A stretch of DNA of 64,000 nucleotides from DASRDZ01 sp035569495 (GCA_035569495.1 DATMMX010000017.1:48766-112765); one strand, 5' to 3'; positions 47,318 to 56,194 are shown, counted from the stretch's first letter. The notes: generated by a model not told the origin, from the letters alone. Program-made: numbers and translations.

Positions 47318-47324
47318 CCATTCC

Positions 47325-49031
47325 GTGATCTCCGAGGAGCCGCGAACCGAGGCCTCCAGCGCCGCCGAGCGTTACCGGGCGGCCCTGCGGCACTGGCAGG
47401 ACACCACCCTGGCCCGCGGCCTCTCCCGCGGCGGCGAGCGGCGCGAGGTCTTCGAGACCGGCAGCGGCATCGAGGTCGACCGCCTCTACACGCCGCTCGA
47501 CCTCGCCACCCACGACCCCCAGACCGCCGAGGGCTTCCCCGGCGAGTGGCCCTTCACCCGCGGCATCCAGCCGACCATGTACCGCGGCCGCACCTGGTCG
47601 ATCCGCCAGTACGCCGGCTACGGCACCGCCGCCGACGCCAACGAGCGCTTCCGCTTCCTGCTCGCCCACGGCCAGCCCGGGCTGAGTGTCGCCTTCGACC
47701 TGCCCACCCAGATGGGCCTCGACAGCGACGACCCGCGCAGCGCCGGCGAGGTGGGCCAGGTCGGCGTCGCCATCGACTCGCTGTACGACATGGAGGCGCT
47801 CTTCGAGGCCATCCCCCTCGACCAGGTGAGCACCTCGATGACCATCAACGCTCCCGCGCCGGTGCTGGTGGCGATGTACGTGGTCGCCGCCGAGAAGCAG
47901 GGCGTGCCGGTGGCCGGGGTGATGGGCACGGCGCAGAACGACGTGCTCAAGGAATACGTCGCCCGCGGCACCTACATCTACCCGCCGCGCCCGTCGATCC
48001 GCCTCGCCGCCGACCTGATCGGCTACTGCGCGCGCCAGGCGGTGAAGTTCAACCCGATCTCGCTGTCCGGCTACCACATTCGTGAGGCGGGTTCGACGGC
48101 GCCGCAGGAGATGGCCTTCGCCGTCGCCAACGCCATGACCTACGTGCAGGCGGCCATCGAGCGCGGCGTCGGCGTCGACGAGTTCGCCGGCCGGCTGTCG
48201 TGGATCTTCAACACCCACACCGACTTCTTCGAGGAGATCGCCAAGTACCGCGCCCTGCGGCGGATGTGGGCGCGGATCATGCGCGATCGCTTCGGGGCGG
48301 AGAAGCCCGGGTCGCTGATGCTGCGCACACATACGCAGACCGGTGGCTCGACGCTCACCGCGCAGCAGCCGGAGAACAACATCGTCCGGGCCGCCATCCA
48401 GGCATTGGCCGCGGTGCTCGGCGGTGTGCAGTCGCTGGCGCTGTCCTGCTACGACGAGGCGCTGGCGCTGCCGACCCAGAAGGCGCAGCGCATCGCCGTG
48501 CGCACCCAGCAGATCATCGCCGAGGAGATCGGCGTCACCAACACCGTCGACCCGCTGGCGGGCTCGTACTACGTCGAGTGGCTCACCGACGAGCTGGAGC
48601 GGCGGGCGGGCGCCATCCTCGACGAGGTGGAGCGGCGCGGCGGCGCGGTGCAGTGCATCGAGTCCGGCTGGATGCAGGAGCAGATCCAGGACGAGGCCTA
48701 CAAGGCGGAGCGGGCGGTGGTGTCCGGAGAAAAGGTCGTGGTTGGCGTCAACCGGTACACCGAGACGGAGGAGGGTCCGCAGCAGATCATCTTCCGCCCC
48801 GACGAGCGGGCGCGCGACGAGCAGCTCTCCCGGCTGCGGCACCACCGGACGGCGCGTGACGCGGACGCGGTGTCGCGCTCGCTGGCGGCGCTGCGCGGTG
48901 CGGCCGCGGACGACGGCGCCGACCTGATGCCGCCGATCCTCGATGCGGTGCGCGCCTACGCCACGCTGGGCGAGATCTGCGGCGCGATGCGCGAGGTCTT
49001 CGGCGAGTACCGCGCTCCGGCGACGATCTGA
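47325..49031 (+). CDS. Methylmalonyl-CoA mutase large subunit (catalytic TIM-barrel chain)
   Basis: The 568-residue protein covers the acyl-CoA mutase TIM barrel: PFTRGIQPTMYRGRTWSIRQYAGYGTAADANERFRFLL, SVAFDLPTQMGLDSDDP, VSTSMTINAPAPVLVAMYVVAAEKQGV, KFNPISLSGYHIREAGSTAPQEMAF and RTHTQTGGSTLTAQQPENNIVR. It ends before a B12-binding domain, so it is the alpha chain of a two-protein mutase; the small B12-binding chain is not in this window. It isomerises methylmalonyl-CoA and succinyl-CoA, or a related acyl-CoA, and depends on the cofactor made by the operon at 1-9869. Confidence 0.93.
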   Translation: MISEEPRTEASSAAERYRAALRHWQDTTLARGLSRGGERREVFETGSGIEVDRLYTPLDLATHDPQTAEGFPGEWPFTRGIQPTMYRGRTWSIRQYAGYGTAADANERFRFLLAHGQPGLSVAFDLPTQMGLDSDDPRSAGEVGQVGVAIDSLYDMEALFEAIPLDQVSTSMTINAPAPVLVAMYVVAAEKQGVPVAGVMGTAQNDVLKEYVARGTYIYPPRPSIRLAADLIGYCARQAVKFNPISLSGYHIREAGSTAPQEMAFAVANAMTYVQAAIERGVGVDEFAGRLSWIFNTHTDFFEEIAKYRALRRMWARIMRDRFGAEKPGSLMLRTHTQTGGSTLTAQQPENNIVRAAIQALAAVLGGVQSLALSCYDEALALPTQKAQRIAVRTQQIIAEEIGVTNTVDPLAGSYYVEWLTDELERRAGAILDEVERRGGAVQCIESGWMQEQIQDEAYKAERAVVSGEKVVVGVNRYTETEEGPQQIIFRPDERARDEQLSRLRHHRTARDADAVSRSLAALRGAAADDGADLMPPILDAVRAYATLGEICGAMREVFGEYRAPATI

Positions 49032-49039
49032 GCACCCCG

Positions 49040-49555
49040 GTGGGCACCGCACTCGAGACCCCGCCGCCGGTGCGGGGCGCGCGGCTGAAGGCGGCGTACC
49101 AGCGCATCCCGCCGGCGTGGCGGCTGCCCCTTGGGTTGCTGACGCTGTTCGTGTTCGCCTTCTCCTCGACGGTGCTGCCGCTGTTCCTGCTCAGCAGCAC
49201 CGAGCGCGCCGAGATCGCCGGGATGCAGTCGTCGACGGGCGTGGTCGGGCAGTCGACCAGCATCGACCTCGGCGTCGACAACGTCGGCGACACGCTGATC
49301 CGGCCGATCTGCGTCGGCGCGCTGTTCGACCTGCCGGTGCAGGTGCAGAAGGTCACCTTCCAGGGCCTCGACACCGTGCCCTTCGTCGACGGCCGCGCCT
49401 GCGGTGGTGCGCTGAGCGGCCAGGAGACGATCAGCGTGGTCATGACGTTGCTGCCACAGCAGGCCGGAACTGTGCACGTCCGGCTGGTGGCGAGCAAGGG
49501 CACCAAGGAGATCGGCCCTGCGGTGGTGCGCACCCTCGAGGTGGCGCCGCGGTGA
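49040..49555 (+). CDS. Single-pass membrane protein, exported domain, function unknown
   Basis: The 171-residue protein has a basic N terminus, one transmembrane helix (LPLGLLTLFVFAFSSTVLPLFLLSS, about residues 30-54) and an exported beta-rich domain with two Cys (PICVGALF, GRACGGALSG). The family is not recognised. It begins 8 nt after the mutase and ends in a GTGA overlap with the Nudix gene, so all four genes from 47325 form one operon. Confidence 0.7.
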   Translation: MGTALETPPPVRGARLKAAYQRIPPAWRLPLGLLTLFVFAFSSTVLPLFLLSSTERAEIAGMQSSTGVVGQSTSIDLGVDNVGDTLIRPICVGALFDLPVQVQKVTFQGLDTVPFVDGRACGGALSGQETISVVMTLLPQQAGTVHVRLVASKGTKEIGPAVVRTLEVAPR

Positions 49556-50346
49556 GCGACGCCGCGCCGGTGGTGCCGCGGCTCGCGGCGACGGTGCTGG
49601 TGCTGCGCGATTCCGCGGACGGGCCGCAGGTGTACTTCATGCGGCGGCCGGCGCGGTCGAGCTTCGCGGCGTCGGCGTACGTGTTTCCCGGCGGAGCGGT
49701 CGATGACGCCGATGGCTCCGACGCGCTGCTGGCGCTGGCGCCCGGGTTCGACCGGTCGCTCGCCGCGGCGCGGATGCGGCTTGACGACGTGGGGATCGCC
49801 GGTTCCCTGCACGTCGCCGCGGTGCGCGAGGTGTTCGAGGAGACCGGCATCCTGATCGGGGTGCACGCGGACGGATCCCCGCTCGGCGCGGACGACGTCG
49901 ACGTGCTGGCCACGGCGCGGGCGCTGCTGCTCGGCGGCGCGCGGTTCGAGGAGGTGCTGTCCCACCACGGCTTGCGCATGGCGCCGCAGCGGCTCGTCTA
50001 CGTCGCCCACTTCATCACCCCCGAAGGCGAGCCGCGGCGCTACGACACGCGCTTCTTCGCCGTCGAGGCGCCGCTGGAGCAGGAGGCCGCGCACCACGCC
50101 GCCGAGGCGACGGCGAGCGGCTGGTACACCGCCGCGCAGGCGCTGGCCATGACCGGCGGCGAGTTCACCCTGATGCTGCCGCCGACTCGCATCATGTGCC
50201 GCGAGGTCTCCGCGCACGCCGACGTGGATTCGGTGCTGCGCGACCTCGGCACGCGGCCGGTCGACGCCATTCTCTTCAACGTCGGTGACGTGCTCAGCGG
50301 GCGGCTGCCCACGTCGCTGCCGGCGGCGTGGCCGCCACCCTCGTGA
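49552..50346 (+). CDS. Nudix hydrolase
   Basis: The 264-residue protein shows a Nudix fold: FMRRPARSSFAASAYVFPGGAVDDAD, an inserted acidic/Ala segment, then HVAAVREVFEETGILIG carrying the REVxEExGI core of the Nudix box. The box is split by an insertion as in the NUDT7/NUDT19-like group that acts on CoA derivatives; this would fit the acyl-CoA context, but it is an inference. GTG start at 49552, in a GTGA overlap. Confidence 0.83.
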   Translation: MSDAAPVVPRLAATVLVLRDSADGPQVYFMRRPARSSFAASAYVFPGGAVDDADGSDALLALAPGFDRSLAAARMRLDDVGIAGSLHVAAVREVFEETGILIGVHADGSPLGADDVDVLATARALLLGGARFEEVLSHHGLRMAPQRLVYVAHFITPEGEPRRYDTRFFAVEAPLEQEAAHHAAEATASGWYTAAQALAMTGGEFTLMLPPTRIMCREVSAHADVDSVLRDLGTRPVDAILFNVGDVLSGRLPTSLPAAWPPPS

Positions 50347-51146
50347 GCCGCCGCGTTTCTGTCGTTCTTGCCCCAAACCCCTCGCTGATGACGGGGGCGG
50401 GCACCAACACCTGGCTGGTCGGCGACGGCGACGCGCTGGCCTGCGTCGACCCCGGGCCCGAGGACGACCGGCATCTGGCCGCCATCGAGGACGCGGTGCG
50501 GGCGGTGCACGGGCACGTCGCCGTGGTGCTGCTCACCCATTCGCATCCCGACCACCGTCCCCTGGCGCGGCGGCTCGCCGAGCGCAGCGGCGCGTCGCTG
50601 CTCGCCTTCGACCCCCGCGACGACGGCGCGCAGCGGCTGCAGGACGGCGAGGTGGTGCAGGTCGGCGAGGTTGGCCTGCGCGCGGTGCACACGCCGGGAC
50701 ACGCCAGCGACCACCTCTGTTTTCACGACGCCGAGGCGGGCGAGCTGTTCACCGGCGACCACATCCTCAGCGGCATGACCACGGTGATCAACCCGCCCGA
50801 CGGCGACATGACCGACTACATGGCGTCGCTGCAGCGGGTGCTGGCGCTGCGGCCGCGGATCATCCACCCCGGGCACGGGCCGGCGATCGAGAACGGCGTC
50901 GAGGTGATCGAGCGGTACATCGCCCACCGCCTGGAGCGCGAGGCGCAGGTCGAGGACGCGGTGCGGCGGCGCGGTGAGCCCGTCGCCCCGATCGACGTGG
51001 TGCCTGAGATCTACGCGGCCTATCCGCAGGCGCTCCACGCCTACGCCGCGCGCAGCGTCCAGGCCCACCTCGACAAGTTGGTGCGCGACGGGCGGGCTCG
51101 GCGCGCCGGCGGTGACGACGCGGCGCCCCGGTACGTGGTCCCGTAA
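50343..51146 (+). CDS. Metallo-beta-lactamase-fold hydrolase (LACTB2-like)
   Basis: The 267-residue protein has the MBL metal motif LLTHSHPDHRPLARRLAE, AVHTPGHASDHLCFH, FTGDHILSGM and IIHPGHGPAIENG, followed by a C-terminal winged helix as in LACTB2-type hydrolases and nucleases. The start at GTG 50343 gives a GTGA overlap with the Nudix gene; a GTG at 50328 is also in frame. The partnership with Nudix is common. The substrate is unknown. Confidence 0.87.
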   Translation: MSRRVSVVLAPNPSLMTGAGTNTWLVGDGDALACVDPGPEDDRHLAAIEDAVRAVHGHVAVVLLTHSHPDHRPLARRLAERSGASLLAFDPRDDGAQRLQDGEVVQVGEVGLRAVHTPGHASDHLCFHDAEAGELFTGDHILSGMTTVINPPDGDMTDYMASLQRVLALRPRIIHPGHGPAIENGVEVIERYIAHRLEREAQVEDAVRRRGEPVAPIDVVPEIYAAYPQALHAYAARSVQAHLDKLVRDGRARRAGGDDAAPRYVVP

Positions 51147-51230
51147 CAATCCGGCCCGGGCGGTTGCGGGTGGTGGCCGGGGAGGGCCACACTCGTGGGC
51201 GAGGTCCGCACGCGCGTTTGGAGGTCCGGC

Positions 51231-51917
51231 ATGGGTGAGACGGTGGAGTTCCCGAGCAACGGGCAGACCGCGACGGGCTACCTGGCCACGCCGTCGTCGG
51301 GCTCGGGCCCGGGCGTGGTCGTGATCCAGGAGTGGTGGGGCCTGGTGCAGCACATCAAGGACGTGTGCGACCGCTTTGCCCGCGAAGGCTTCACCGCGCT
51401 GGCCGTCGACCTCTATCACGGCGAGACCACCACCGAGCCGGACGAGGCGGCCAAGATCATGATGGAGATGGACGTGCCGCGCGCGGCCAGGGACATGAGC
51501 GGCGCGGTGCAGTGGCTGGCCGCCTCCGACCGCACGGTTGGCGAGGGCGTCGGCGTCGTGGGCTACTGCATGGGCGGAGGCCTCGCGCTCTACCTGGCCA
51601 CGCTGCGTCCCGAAGTTCGCGCCACCGTCGTCTACTACGGCGTCATCCCGTGGGAGAGCGTCAAGCCCGACTTCGCCAGGCTCAACGGGCCGGTGCTGGG
51701 TCACTGGGCCTCGCGTGACACCTTCAACGCCCCGGCCAAGGTCGAGGAGCTGGAGCAGGAGATCAGCAACGCGGGGCACCACGTCGAGTTCTACTGGTAC
51801 GACGCCGAGCACGCCTTCTTCAACGACTCGCGTCCCGAGGTGCACGCCCCCGAGGAGTCGCAGCTCTCCTGGGACCGGACGCTCGCCTTCTTCCGCCTCC
51901 AGCTGGTGCCGCGCTAG
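51231..51917 (+). CDS. Dienelactone hydrolase family protein
   Basis: The 228-residue alpha/beta hydrolase has the DLH plan: GVVVIQEWWGLVQHIKDVCDRFAREGFTALAVDLYHGETT, the nucleophile Cys in GVVGYCMGGGLAL, and FYWYDAEHAFFND with the catalytic His and a nearby Asp. It would open carboxymethylenebutenolide-type lactones or act on other esters. The ATG at 51231 follows GGAGGT by 5 nt. Its stop overlaps that of the convergent P450 gene. Confidence 0.9.
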   Translation: MGETVEFPSNGQTATGYLATPSSGSGPGVVVIQEWWGLVQHIKDVCDRFAREGFTALAVDLYHGETTTEPDEAAKIMMEMDVPRAARDMSGAVQWLAASDRTVGEGVGVVGYCMGGGLALYLATLRPEVRATVVYYGVIPWESVKPDFARLNGPVLGHWASRDTFNAPAKVEELEQEISNAGHHVEFYWYDAEHAFFNDSRPEVHAPEESQLSWDRTLAFFRLQLVPR

Positions 51918-53269
51918 GCGCTGAGCGGGCGGTCCTGGATGACGCGCACGCCCTTCTCGGGCACCATCACCACGGCGGCGCGGCGGACCCGGTCCATGGT
52001 GCTGCCGGCCAGCGTCAGTGAGGCGCGGCGGAGCACGATGGGGATGACGGTGCGCATCTCGAAGGTGGCGAAGCTGGCGCCGAGACAGCGGCGGATGCCG
52101 CCGCCGAAGGGGAGCCACTCGTAGGTCTCGGTCTGCGTATTGACGAAGCGGTCAGGACGGAACTGATCGGGCTGCGGGTAGAGGTCGTCGCGGTGGTGGA
52201 TCAGCTCGATGTTGGGCGCGACCATCACGCCTTTCGGCAGCGTCCACTCGCCGATCTGCAGCGGGGCGTGCAGGCGGCGCGCCACCACAGGGACGACGGG
52301 GCGGATGCGCATCGTCTCCTTGATGACGGCGTCGAGCCGTGTGGTGCTGCCCTGCGCGATGTCCTGCCGCAGTTTGTCGAGCTCGGGTGGGTTGAGCAGG
52401 AGGAGCTGGAAGCACCAGGCCAGCGACGTCGCTGTGGTCTCGTGGCCGGCGAGCAGCAGGGTCATCAGCTCGTCGCGCAGCTCCTCGACGGTCATCGCCT
52501 CGCCGTTCTCGTCGCGCGCCTGGACCAGCATGGAGAGCACGTCGTCGCGTTGGGCGACGTCGGGGTCGTTCTGCCGCTGGCGGATGATGCCGTGCAGCAG
52601 CGCGTCGGTGCGCCGTCGCGCGGCGACGAAGCGTCCCCATGGGCTGCGTCCGCCAATCTCCTTGCGCAGCAAGGGAATCATCGCGGCGCGGTTACGCGTG
52701 GTGTCGACCAGGTCGCGCAGCAGCGGCCGGAGCTGGTCGAGCTCGTCGCCGTCGTGCAGACCGAACACGGCGCGGAGGATGACGTCGAGGGTGATGCGCT
52801 GCATCGCCGGCCGCAGCGGGAAGGGCGTGCCCACCGGCCAGCGCTCGATCTCCGCGCTGGTGGTGGTGGCGATGATCTCGCCGTAGCGCTGCATCCGCTC
52901 GCCGTGGAAGGGTGGCAGCAGCAGCTTGCGGTGGCGCAGGTGCTCGCGGCCGTCGAGGAGCAGCGTCGAGCTGCGGCCGAGCACCGGTTCGAGCACCCGG
53001 TTCGCCTCGCCGGCGCGGGCGTCGTCGGGCTTGGCGGTGAAGATGGGCTTGAGCAGCGCCGGGTCGCACACCTGCACCGAGTGGCCGGTCATCGGCAGGC
53101 GGATGGTGAACACGTCGCCGTAGCGCCTGCGCCAGCGGTGCATGGTGGCGACGGGGCGGAGCAGCCAGAGCAGCGTCTGCACCGGCATGGGCAGGCGCGG
53201 GCCGGGCGGCAGCGCGGGCTGCTTTGCCGGGCTCACTGCGGGTGCGCTGGTGCTCGGTGTCGCGTCCAT
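51914..53269 (-). CDS. Cytochrome P450
   Basis: The 451-residue protein has the P450 landmarks in order: the I-helix oxygen-binding motif LLLAGHETTATSLAW, ExxR in VIKETMRIRPVVP, and the heme-thiolate loop WLPFGGGIRRCLGASFA with the Cys ligand. An N-terminal Pro-rich PALPPGPRLP precedes the fold, and no clear membrane anchor is visible, so it is probably soluble. It resembles the CYP110/CYP102-like group of bacterial P450s. The substrate is unknown and no dedicated ferredoxin is nearby. It lies 44 nt downstream of pheA. Confidence 0.93.
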   Translation of the reverse strand: MDATPSTSAPAVSPAKQPALPPGPRLPMPVQTLLWLLRPVATMHRWRRRYGDVFTIRLPMTGHSVQVCDPALLKPIFTAKPDDARAGEANRVLEPVLGRSSTLLLDGREHLRHRKLLLPPFHGERMQRYGEIIATTTSAEIERWPVGTPFPLRPAMQRITLDVILRAVFGLHDGDELDQLRPLLRDLVDTTRNRAAMIPLLRKEIGGRSPWGRFVAARRRTDALLHGIIRQRQNDPDVAQRDDVLSMLVQARDENGEAMTVEELRDELMTLLLAGHETTATSLAWCFQLLLLNPPELDKLRQDIAQGSTTRLDAVIKETMRIRPVVPVVARRLHAPLQIGEWTLPKGVMVAPNIELIHHRDDLYPQPDQFRPDRFVNTQTETYEWLPFGGGIRRCLGASFATFEMRTVIPIVLRRASLTLAGSTMDRVRRAAVVMVPEKGVRVIQDRPLSA

Positions 53270-53313
53270 GGGTGGCGCCGATGATGCGGCATGTGCACCC
53301 GCGGGCGCGGCGC

Positions 53314-54132
53314 TCAGGCCCGCGGGTAGGTCCCCAGCACCCGCAGCTCCACGGCGATCTTCCGCACCTCGCCGACCGCATCCGCCACCGGCGCGTCGTC
53401 GAGGTGGCCCTCGCAGTCGATGAGGAACCAGTAATTGCCCAGCGTCGCCTTGGTCGGCCGCGACTCGATGCGGCTGAGGTTGATGCCCCGCTCGGCGAAC
53501 GGCTGCAGCGCGGCGAGCAGGCCGCCCGGCCGGTCGGCGGCCAGCGAGAACACCAGGGAGGTGCGGTCGCGCCCCGTCGCCGCCGGTCGCTCGCGTCCCA
53601 GCACCACGAAGCGGGTGGCATTGTCGGCGTTGTCCTGGATGTCGCCGGCGACCACCGCCATGCCGTAGAGCCGCGCCGCCGCCTCGGTGCCGATCGCCGC
53701 CAGCCGATCCGAGTGCACGCACGCCGCCACCGCCGCCGCGGTGCTCACCGCGGGGAACACCGGCGCGCCGGGGAGCTGGTCGCGCAGGAAGTTGCGGCAC
53801 TGCGCCGACGCCTGGCCGATGCTGATCACCCGGTCCACATCGGTGAGCCGGGTGCCCGGGCGGGCGATCAGGTAGTGCCGGATCGGCAGCACCATCTCGC
53901 CGACGATCGCCGGCGCGTCGCGGGCGATGAGCAGGTCGGTGGTCACCGTGACGCTGCCCTCGGTGCTGTTCTCGATGGGCACGATGGCCTGGTCGACCAG
54001 CTCCGCCGCCACCGCGGCGACCGTTGCCGGGATGTCCGAGAATGGGACAAGGGTGGCACTTTCTCCGAAGTGCACCAGTGCAGCGTCGTGCGAATGGGTG
54101 CCCTCGGGCCCGAGGTAGGCGACGCGGATCAC
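53314..54132 (-). CDS. pheA: Prephenate dehydratase
   Basis: The 272-residue monofunctional enzyme makes phenylpyruvate for phenylalanine synthesis. The N-terminal part has VAYLGPEGTHSHDAAL, VPIENSTEGSVTVTTDLL and DNATRFVVLGR (TRF motif). A C-terminal ACT domain, SLVFSLAADRPGGLLAALQPFAERGINLSRIESRPTKATLGNYWFLIDCEG, carries the GALxxxL- and ESRP-type Phe-binding sequences. No chorismate mutase domain is fused. The start is GTG at 54132. Confidence 0.95.
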   Translation of the reverse strand: MIRVAYLGPEGTHSHDAALVHFGESATLVPFSDIPATVAAVAAELVDQAIVPIENSTEGSVTVTTDLLIARDAPAIVGEMVLPIRHYLIARPGTRLTDVDRVISIGQASAQCRNFLRDQLPGAPVFPAVSTAAAVAACVHSDRLAAIGTEAAARLYGMAVVAGDIQDNADNATRFVVLGRERPAATGRDRTSLVFSLAADRPGGLLAALQPFAERGINLSRIESRPTKATLGNYWFLIDCEGHLDDAPVADAVGEVRKIAVELRVLGTYPRA

Positions 54133-54155
54133 GGCGGCGTTCGTCCCTTGAAGCG

Positions 54156-54839
54156 TCAGCGCGAGAGCGCCTCGCTGACGCGCTCCACGTCGAGCGTCTG
54201 CGAGTAGATGATCAGCTCGTCCCCCTGCTGCACGACCACCTCGGGCCCGGGCAGCACCGGCTTGCCGCCGCGCACGATGCAGACCACCAGCTCTCCGTCG
54301 GGCAGGCTCAGCTCGACGATGCGCTTGCCCACCAGCGTCGACAGCTCGGGCAGCGCCACGTCGACCAGGTTGGCGCCAGACGCCTTGACCGCGACGCCGC
54401 GGACCAGCTCGGAATGCCCGAGCTCCGCCTCGATCAGGCCCATCAGCAATTCGGTCGCCGAGACCGGCACGTCGATGCCCAGCTTCTTGAACACATTGAC
54501 GTTGACCGGATTGTTGACGCGCGCAATGGTGCGAGGAACGCCGAATTTGCGCTTGGCGAGCTGGCAGGCGATCAGGTTGTCCTCGTCGTCGCCGGTGCAG
54601 GCGACCACCACGCCGGCGCGCTCGATGCCGGTGGTGGCGAGGAAGGCCATCTCGTCACCGTCGCCGACCATGATGCTGACGGTGCCGAGCTGATGGGTGA
54701 TCCACTCCGCGCGGGCGCGGTCCTTCTCGCACAGCGTCACCTCGTAGCCGCGCTCGATGAGGTGCTTGGCCAGGTAGAAGCCGACCTTGCCGCCGCCGAT
54801 GATCAGCACGTACGGCCGCTCCGGCCGTTTCACCGCCAT
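54156..54839 (-). CDS. TrkA-type K+ uptake regulator (RCK N plus C domains)
   Basis: The 227-residue protein has an NAD-binding RCK_N domain, VLIIGGGKVGFYLAKHLIERGYEVTLCEKD, with VVACTGDDEDNLIACQLAKRKF, and an RCK_C domain (VGKRIVELSLPDGELVVCIVRGG ... GDELIIYSQTLDVERV). It should gate a Trk/Ktr potassium channel at the inner face of the membrane. GAGGAG precedes the ATG at 54839. A second TrkA-like gene lies 28 nt upstream; no TrkH gene is in the window. Confidence 0.92.
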   Translation of the reverse strand: MAVKRPERPYVLIIGGGKVGFYLAKHLIERGYEVTLCEKDRARAEWITHQLGTVSIMVGDGDEMAFLATTGIERAGVVVACTGDDEDNLIACQLAKRKFGVPRTIARVNNPVNVNVFKKLGIDVPVSATELLMGLIEAELGHSELVRGVAVKASGANLVDVALPELSTLVGKRIVELSLPDGELVVCIVRGGKPVLPGPEVVVQQGDELIIYSQTLDVERVSEALSR

Positions 54840-54867
54840 GGTCTGCTCCTCGCTGCGCGACGCGCCT

Positions 54868-55323
54868 TCATCCGGACGCACCCGCGGGTCGCGGCACCAC
54901 GGTGCCCGACTGCGCGGAGTTGTGCCCGGTCAGGAAGAACTCTTCGAGCAGCGCCGCGCCGATGGTGGTGGGACAGACCGTCTCCAGCCCCAGCTCGCGG
55001 TACACCTCGGCCCGGATCGGGTCGTAGATTCGGGTGATCACGCGCTGCACCTTGAAGACCTCCTTGGCGATCTGCGCGGCCATGATGTTGCGGTTGTCAC
55101 CGTTGGTGACCGAGGCGAAGCAGTCGGCATTCTCGATGCCGGCCCGTCGCAGCACCTCCTCGTCGATGCCCGAGCCGACCACCATCTGACCGCTGAAGTC
55201 CTCACCGAGGCGGGCGAACGCCGACATGTTCTCGTCGACGACGCTGACCTCGTTGCCCTCTTCGGCCATCCGGCGTGCCAGTGTGGAGCCGACGCGGCCA
55301 CAGCCCACGATCACGATCTTCAC
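54868..55323 (-). CDS. TrkA-type K+ uptake regulator, RCK_N domain only
   Basis: The 151-residue protein contains one RCK_N domain (KIVIVGCGRVGSTLARRMAEEGNEVSVVDEN, then GSGIDEEVLRRAGIENADCFASVTNGDNRNIMAAQIAKEVF) and a short tail, without RCK_C. Together with the next gene it forms the paired Trk regulators often seen in Gram-positive-type genomes. The start is GTG at 55323. The longer frame would run into the divergent promoter. Confidence 0.9.
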   Translation of the reverse strand: MKIVIVGCGRVGSTLARRMAEEGNEVSVVDENMSAFARLGEDFSGQMVVGSGIDEEVLRRAGIENADCFASVTNGDNRNIMAAQIAKEVFKVQRVITRIYDPIRAEVYRELGLETVCPTTIGAALLEEFFLTGHNSAQSGTVVPRPAGASG

Positions 55324-55330
55324 CGGCGCA

Positions 55331-55336
55331 ATTCTA
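55331..55336 (-). promoter_or_regulatory. -10 box of the trkA-trkA-pheA-P450 transcript (leaderless)
   Basis: TAGAAT on the minus strand ends 7 nt before the GTG at 55323. Confidence 0.55.
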
Positions 55337-55418
55337 CGGAGCGGTCGTGTGCGGGGGCTGTCCGGTGGCCGGCGGTCCGCGATCCGGCTGTCCCCATCGA
55401 GTAGCATGCGGGGCCGCC

Positions 55419-55862
55419 ATGCAGCAGGGATTCACCGCGCGGCGCATTCTCGTGCCCATCAACGGCAGCCCCACCGACGACGAGGCGGTGAGCCTGGCCT
55501 GCCGTCTCGCCCGGCGCCAGCGGGCCAAGGTGTACGTGGTCACCATCCTCGAGGTGAAGCGCAGCCTCGCCCTGGGCACGGTGCAGGACGCCGAGGTCGA
55601 GGAGGCCGAGCGGCTGCTCGACCGCGCTGAGACCATCGGCGCCGAGCTCGACGTCGAGGTCGACACCGAGCTGCTCCAGGCGCGCGAGGCGGGGCCCGCG
55701 ATCGTCGACGAGATCCGCGAGTGGCAGGCCGACCTGGTGGTCATCGGCATGCCCTTCCGGCAGCGATTCGGCGAGTTCCACATGGGCAAGACCGCTCCCT
55801 ACGTGCTCAAGTTCGCGCCCTGCCGCACGCTCGTCTTCCGCGAGCCGCTCGAACAGGGCTGA
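55419..55862 (+). CDS. Universal stress protein (UspA family)
   Basis: The 147-residue single-domain protein shows FTARRILVPINGSPTDDEAVSLACRLARRQRAKVYVVTILEV at the N terminus and DLVVIGMPFRQRFGEFHMGKTAPYVLKFAPCRTLVFRE at the C terminus. This is the ATP-binding G-x2-G-x9-G(S/T) region in variant form: the first Gly pair is altered (GMPFRQRFGEFHMGKT), so nucleotide binding is uncertain. It is divergent from the TrkA genes. TAGCAT ends 11 nt before the ATG. Confidence 0.83.
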   Translation: MQQGFTARRILVPINGSPTDDEAVSLACRLARRQRAKVYVVTILEVKRSLALGTVQDAEVEEAERLLDRAETIGAELDVEVDTELLQAREAGPAIVDEIREWQADLVVIGMPFRQRFGEFHMGKTAPYVLKFAPCRTLVFREPLEQG

Positions 55863-55926
55863 CAACCGGGGCCGCGTCACCTGGCGCCCCGTCTCAGGAG
55901 CGCTCCGGCATTCAACCACAAATCTG

Positions 55927-55980
55927 TTGACGTGGGCAACTACATGTGTGTAGTATCTCGCCATCGCGAAACCACGTCAA
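55927..55980 (+). promoter_or_regulatory. Promoter of the Tad-like operon with nested palindromes
   Basis: TTGACG (55927-55932), 18 bp and TAGTAT (55951-55956) form the promoter. Two perfect inverted repeats overlap it: ACTACA-TGTG-TGTAGT across the -10, and TTGACGTGG (55927-55935) with CCACGTCAA (55972-55980) spanning it. GGAGGA at 55982 then serves the first gene. Confidence 0.65.
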
Positions 55981-55996
55981 TGGAGGACTTCTGGCG

Positions 55997-56194
55997 ATGG
56001 CACGGTTCACAGGAAGGGCTCGTTGGAGCAGGCGGCGGCGGCGCGGCGAGCGCGGCGCGCAGGCCCTGGAGTACATCGCGCTGGGCAGCGCGGTGGCCAC
56101 CATGATGGGTGGCGCCGGCATCTACGCCCACGACCACGGTGCCGAGGTCGGCGCGATGCTCTTCGGCCACCTGCGCGCCCTGCTCGGGCAATGA
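55997..56194 (+). CDS. Small pilin-like membrane peptide (Flp/Tad type)
   Basis: The 65-residue product has a very basic leader (RFTGRARWSRRRRRGERG), then GAQALEYIALGSAVATMMGGAGIYAHD. The Glu near position 5 of a hydrophobic segment after a Gly is the layout of class IVb/Flp prepilins, with cleavage plausible after ERG. GGAGGA precedes the ATG at 55997. It heads a four-gene operon with overlapping ends, and the stop overlaps the TadE-like start in ATGA. Confidence 0.65.
   Translation: MARFTGRARWSRRRRRGERGAQALEYIALGSAVATMMGGAGIYAHDHGAEVGAMLFGHLRALLGQ

Noticed and set aside
47202..49052. N-terminal extension of the minus-strand frame that ends in the TOPRIM-like gene
   Set aside because: This part lies opposite the methylmalonyl-CoA mutase gene and has no recognisable content; only the part from 47201 downstream is kept.
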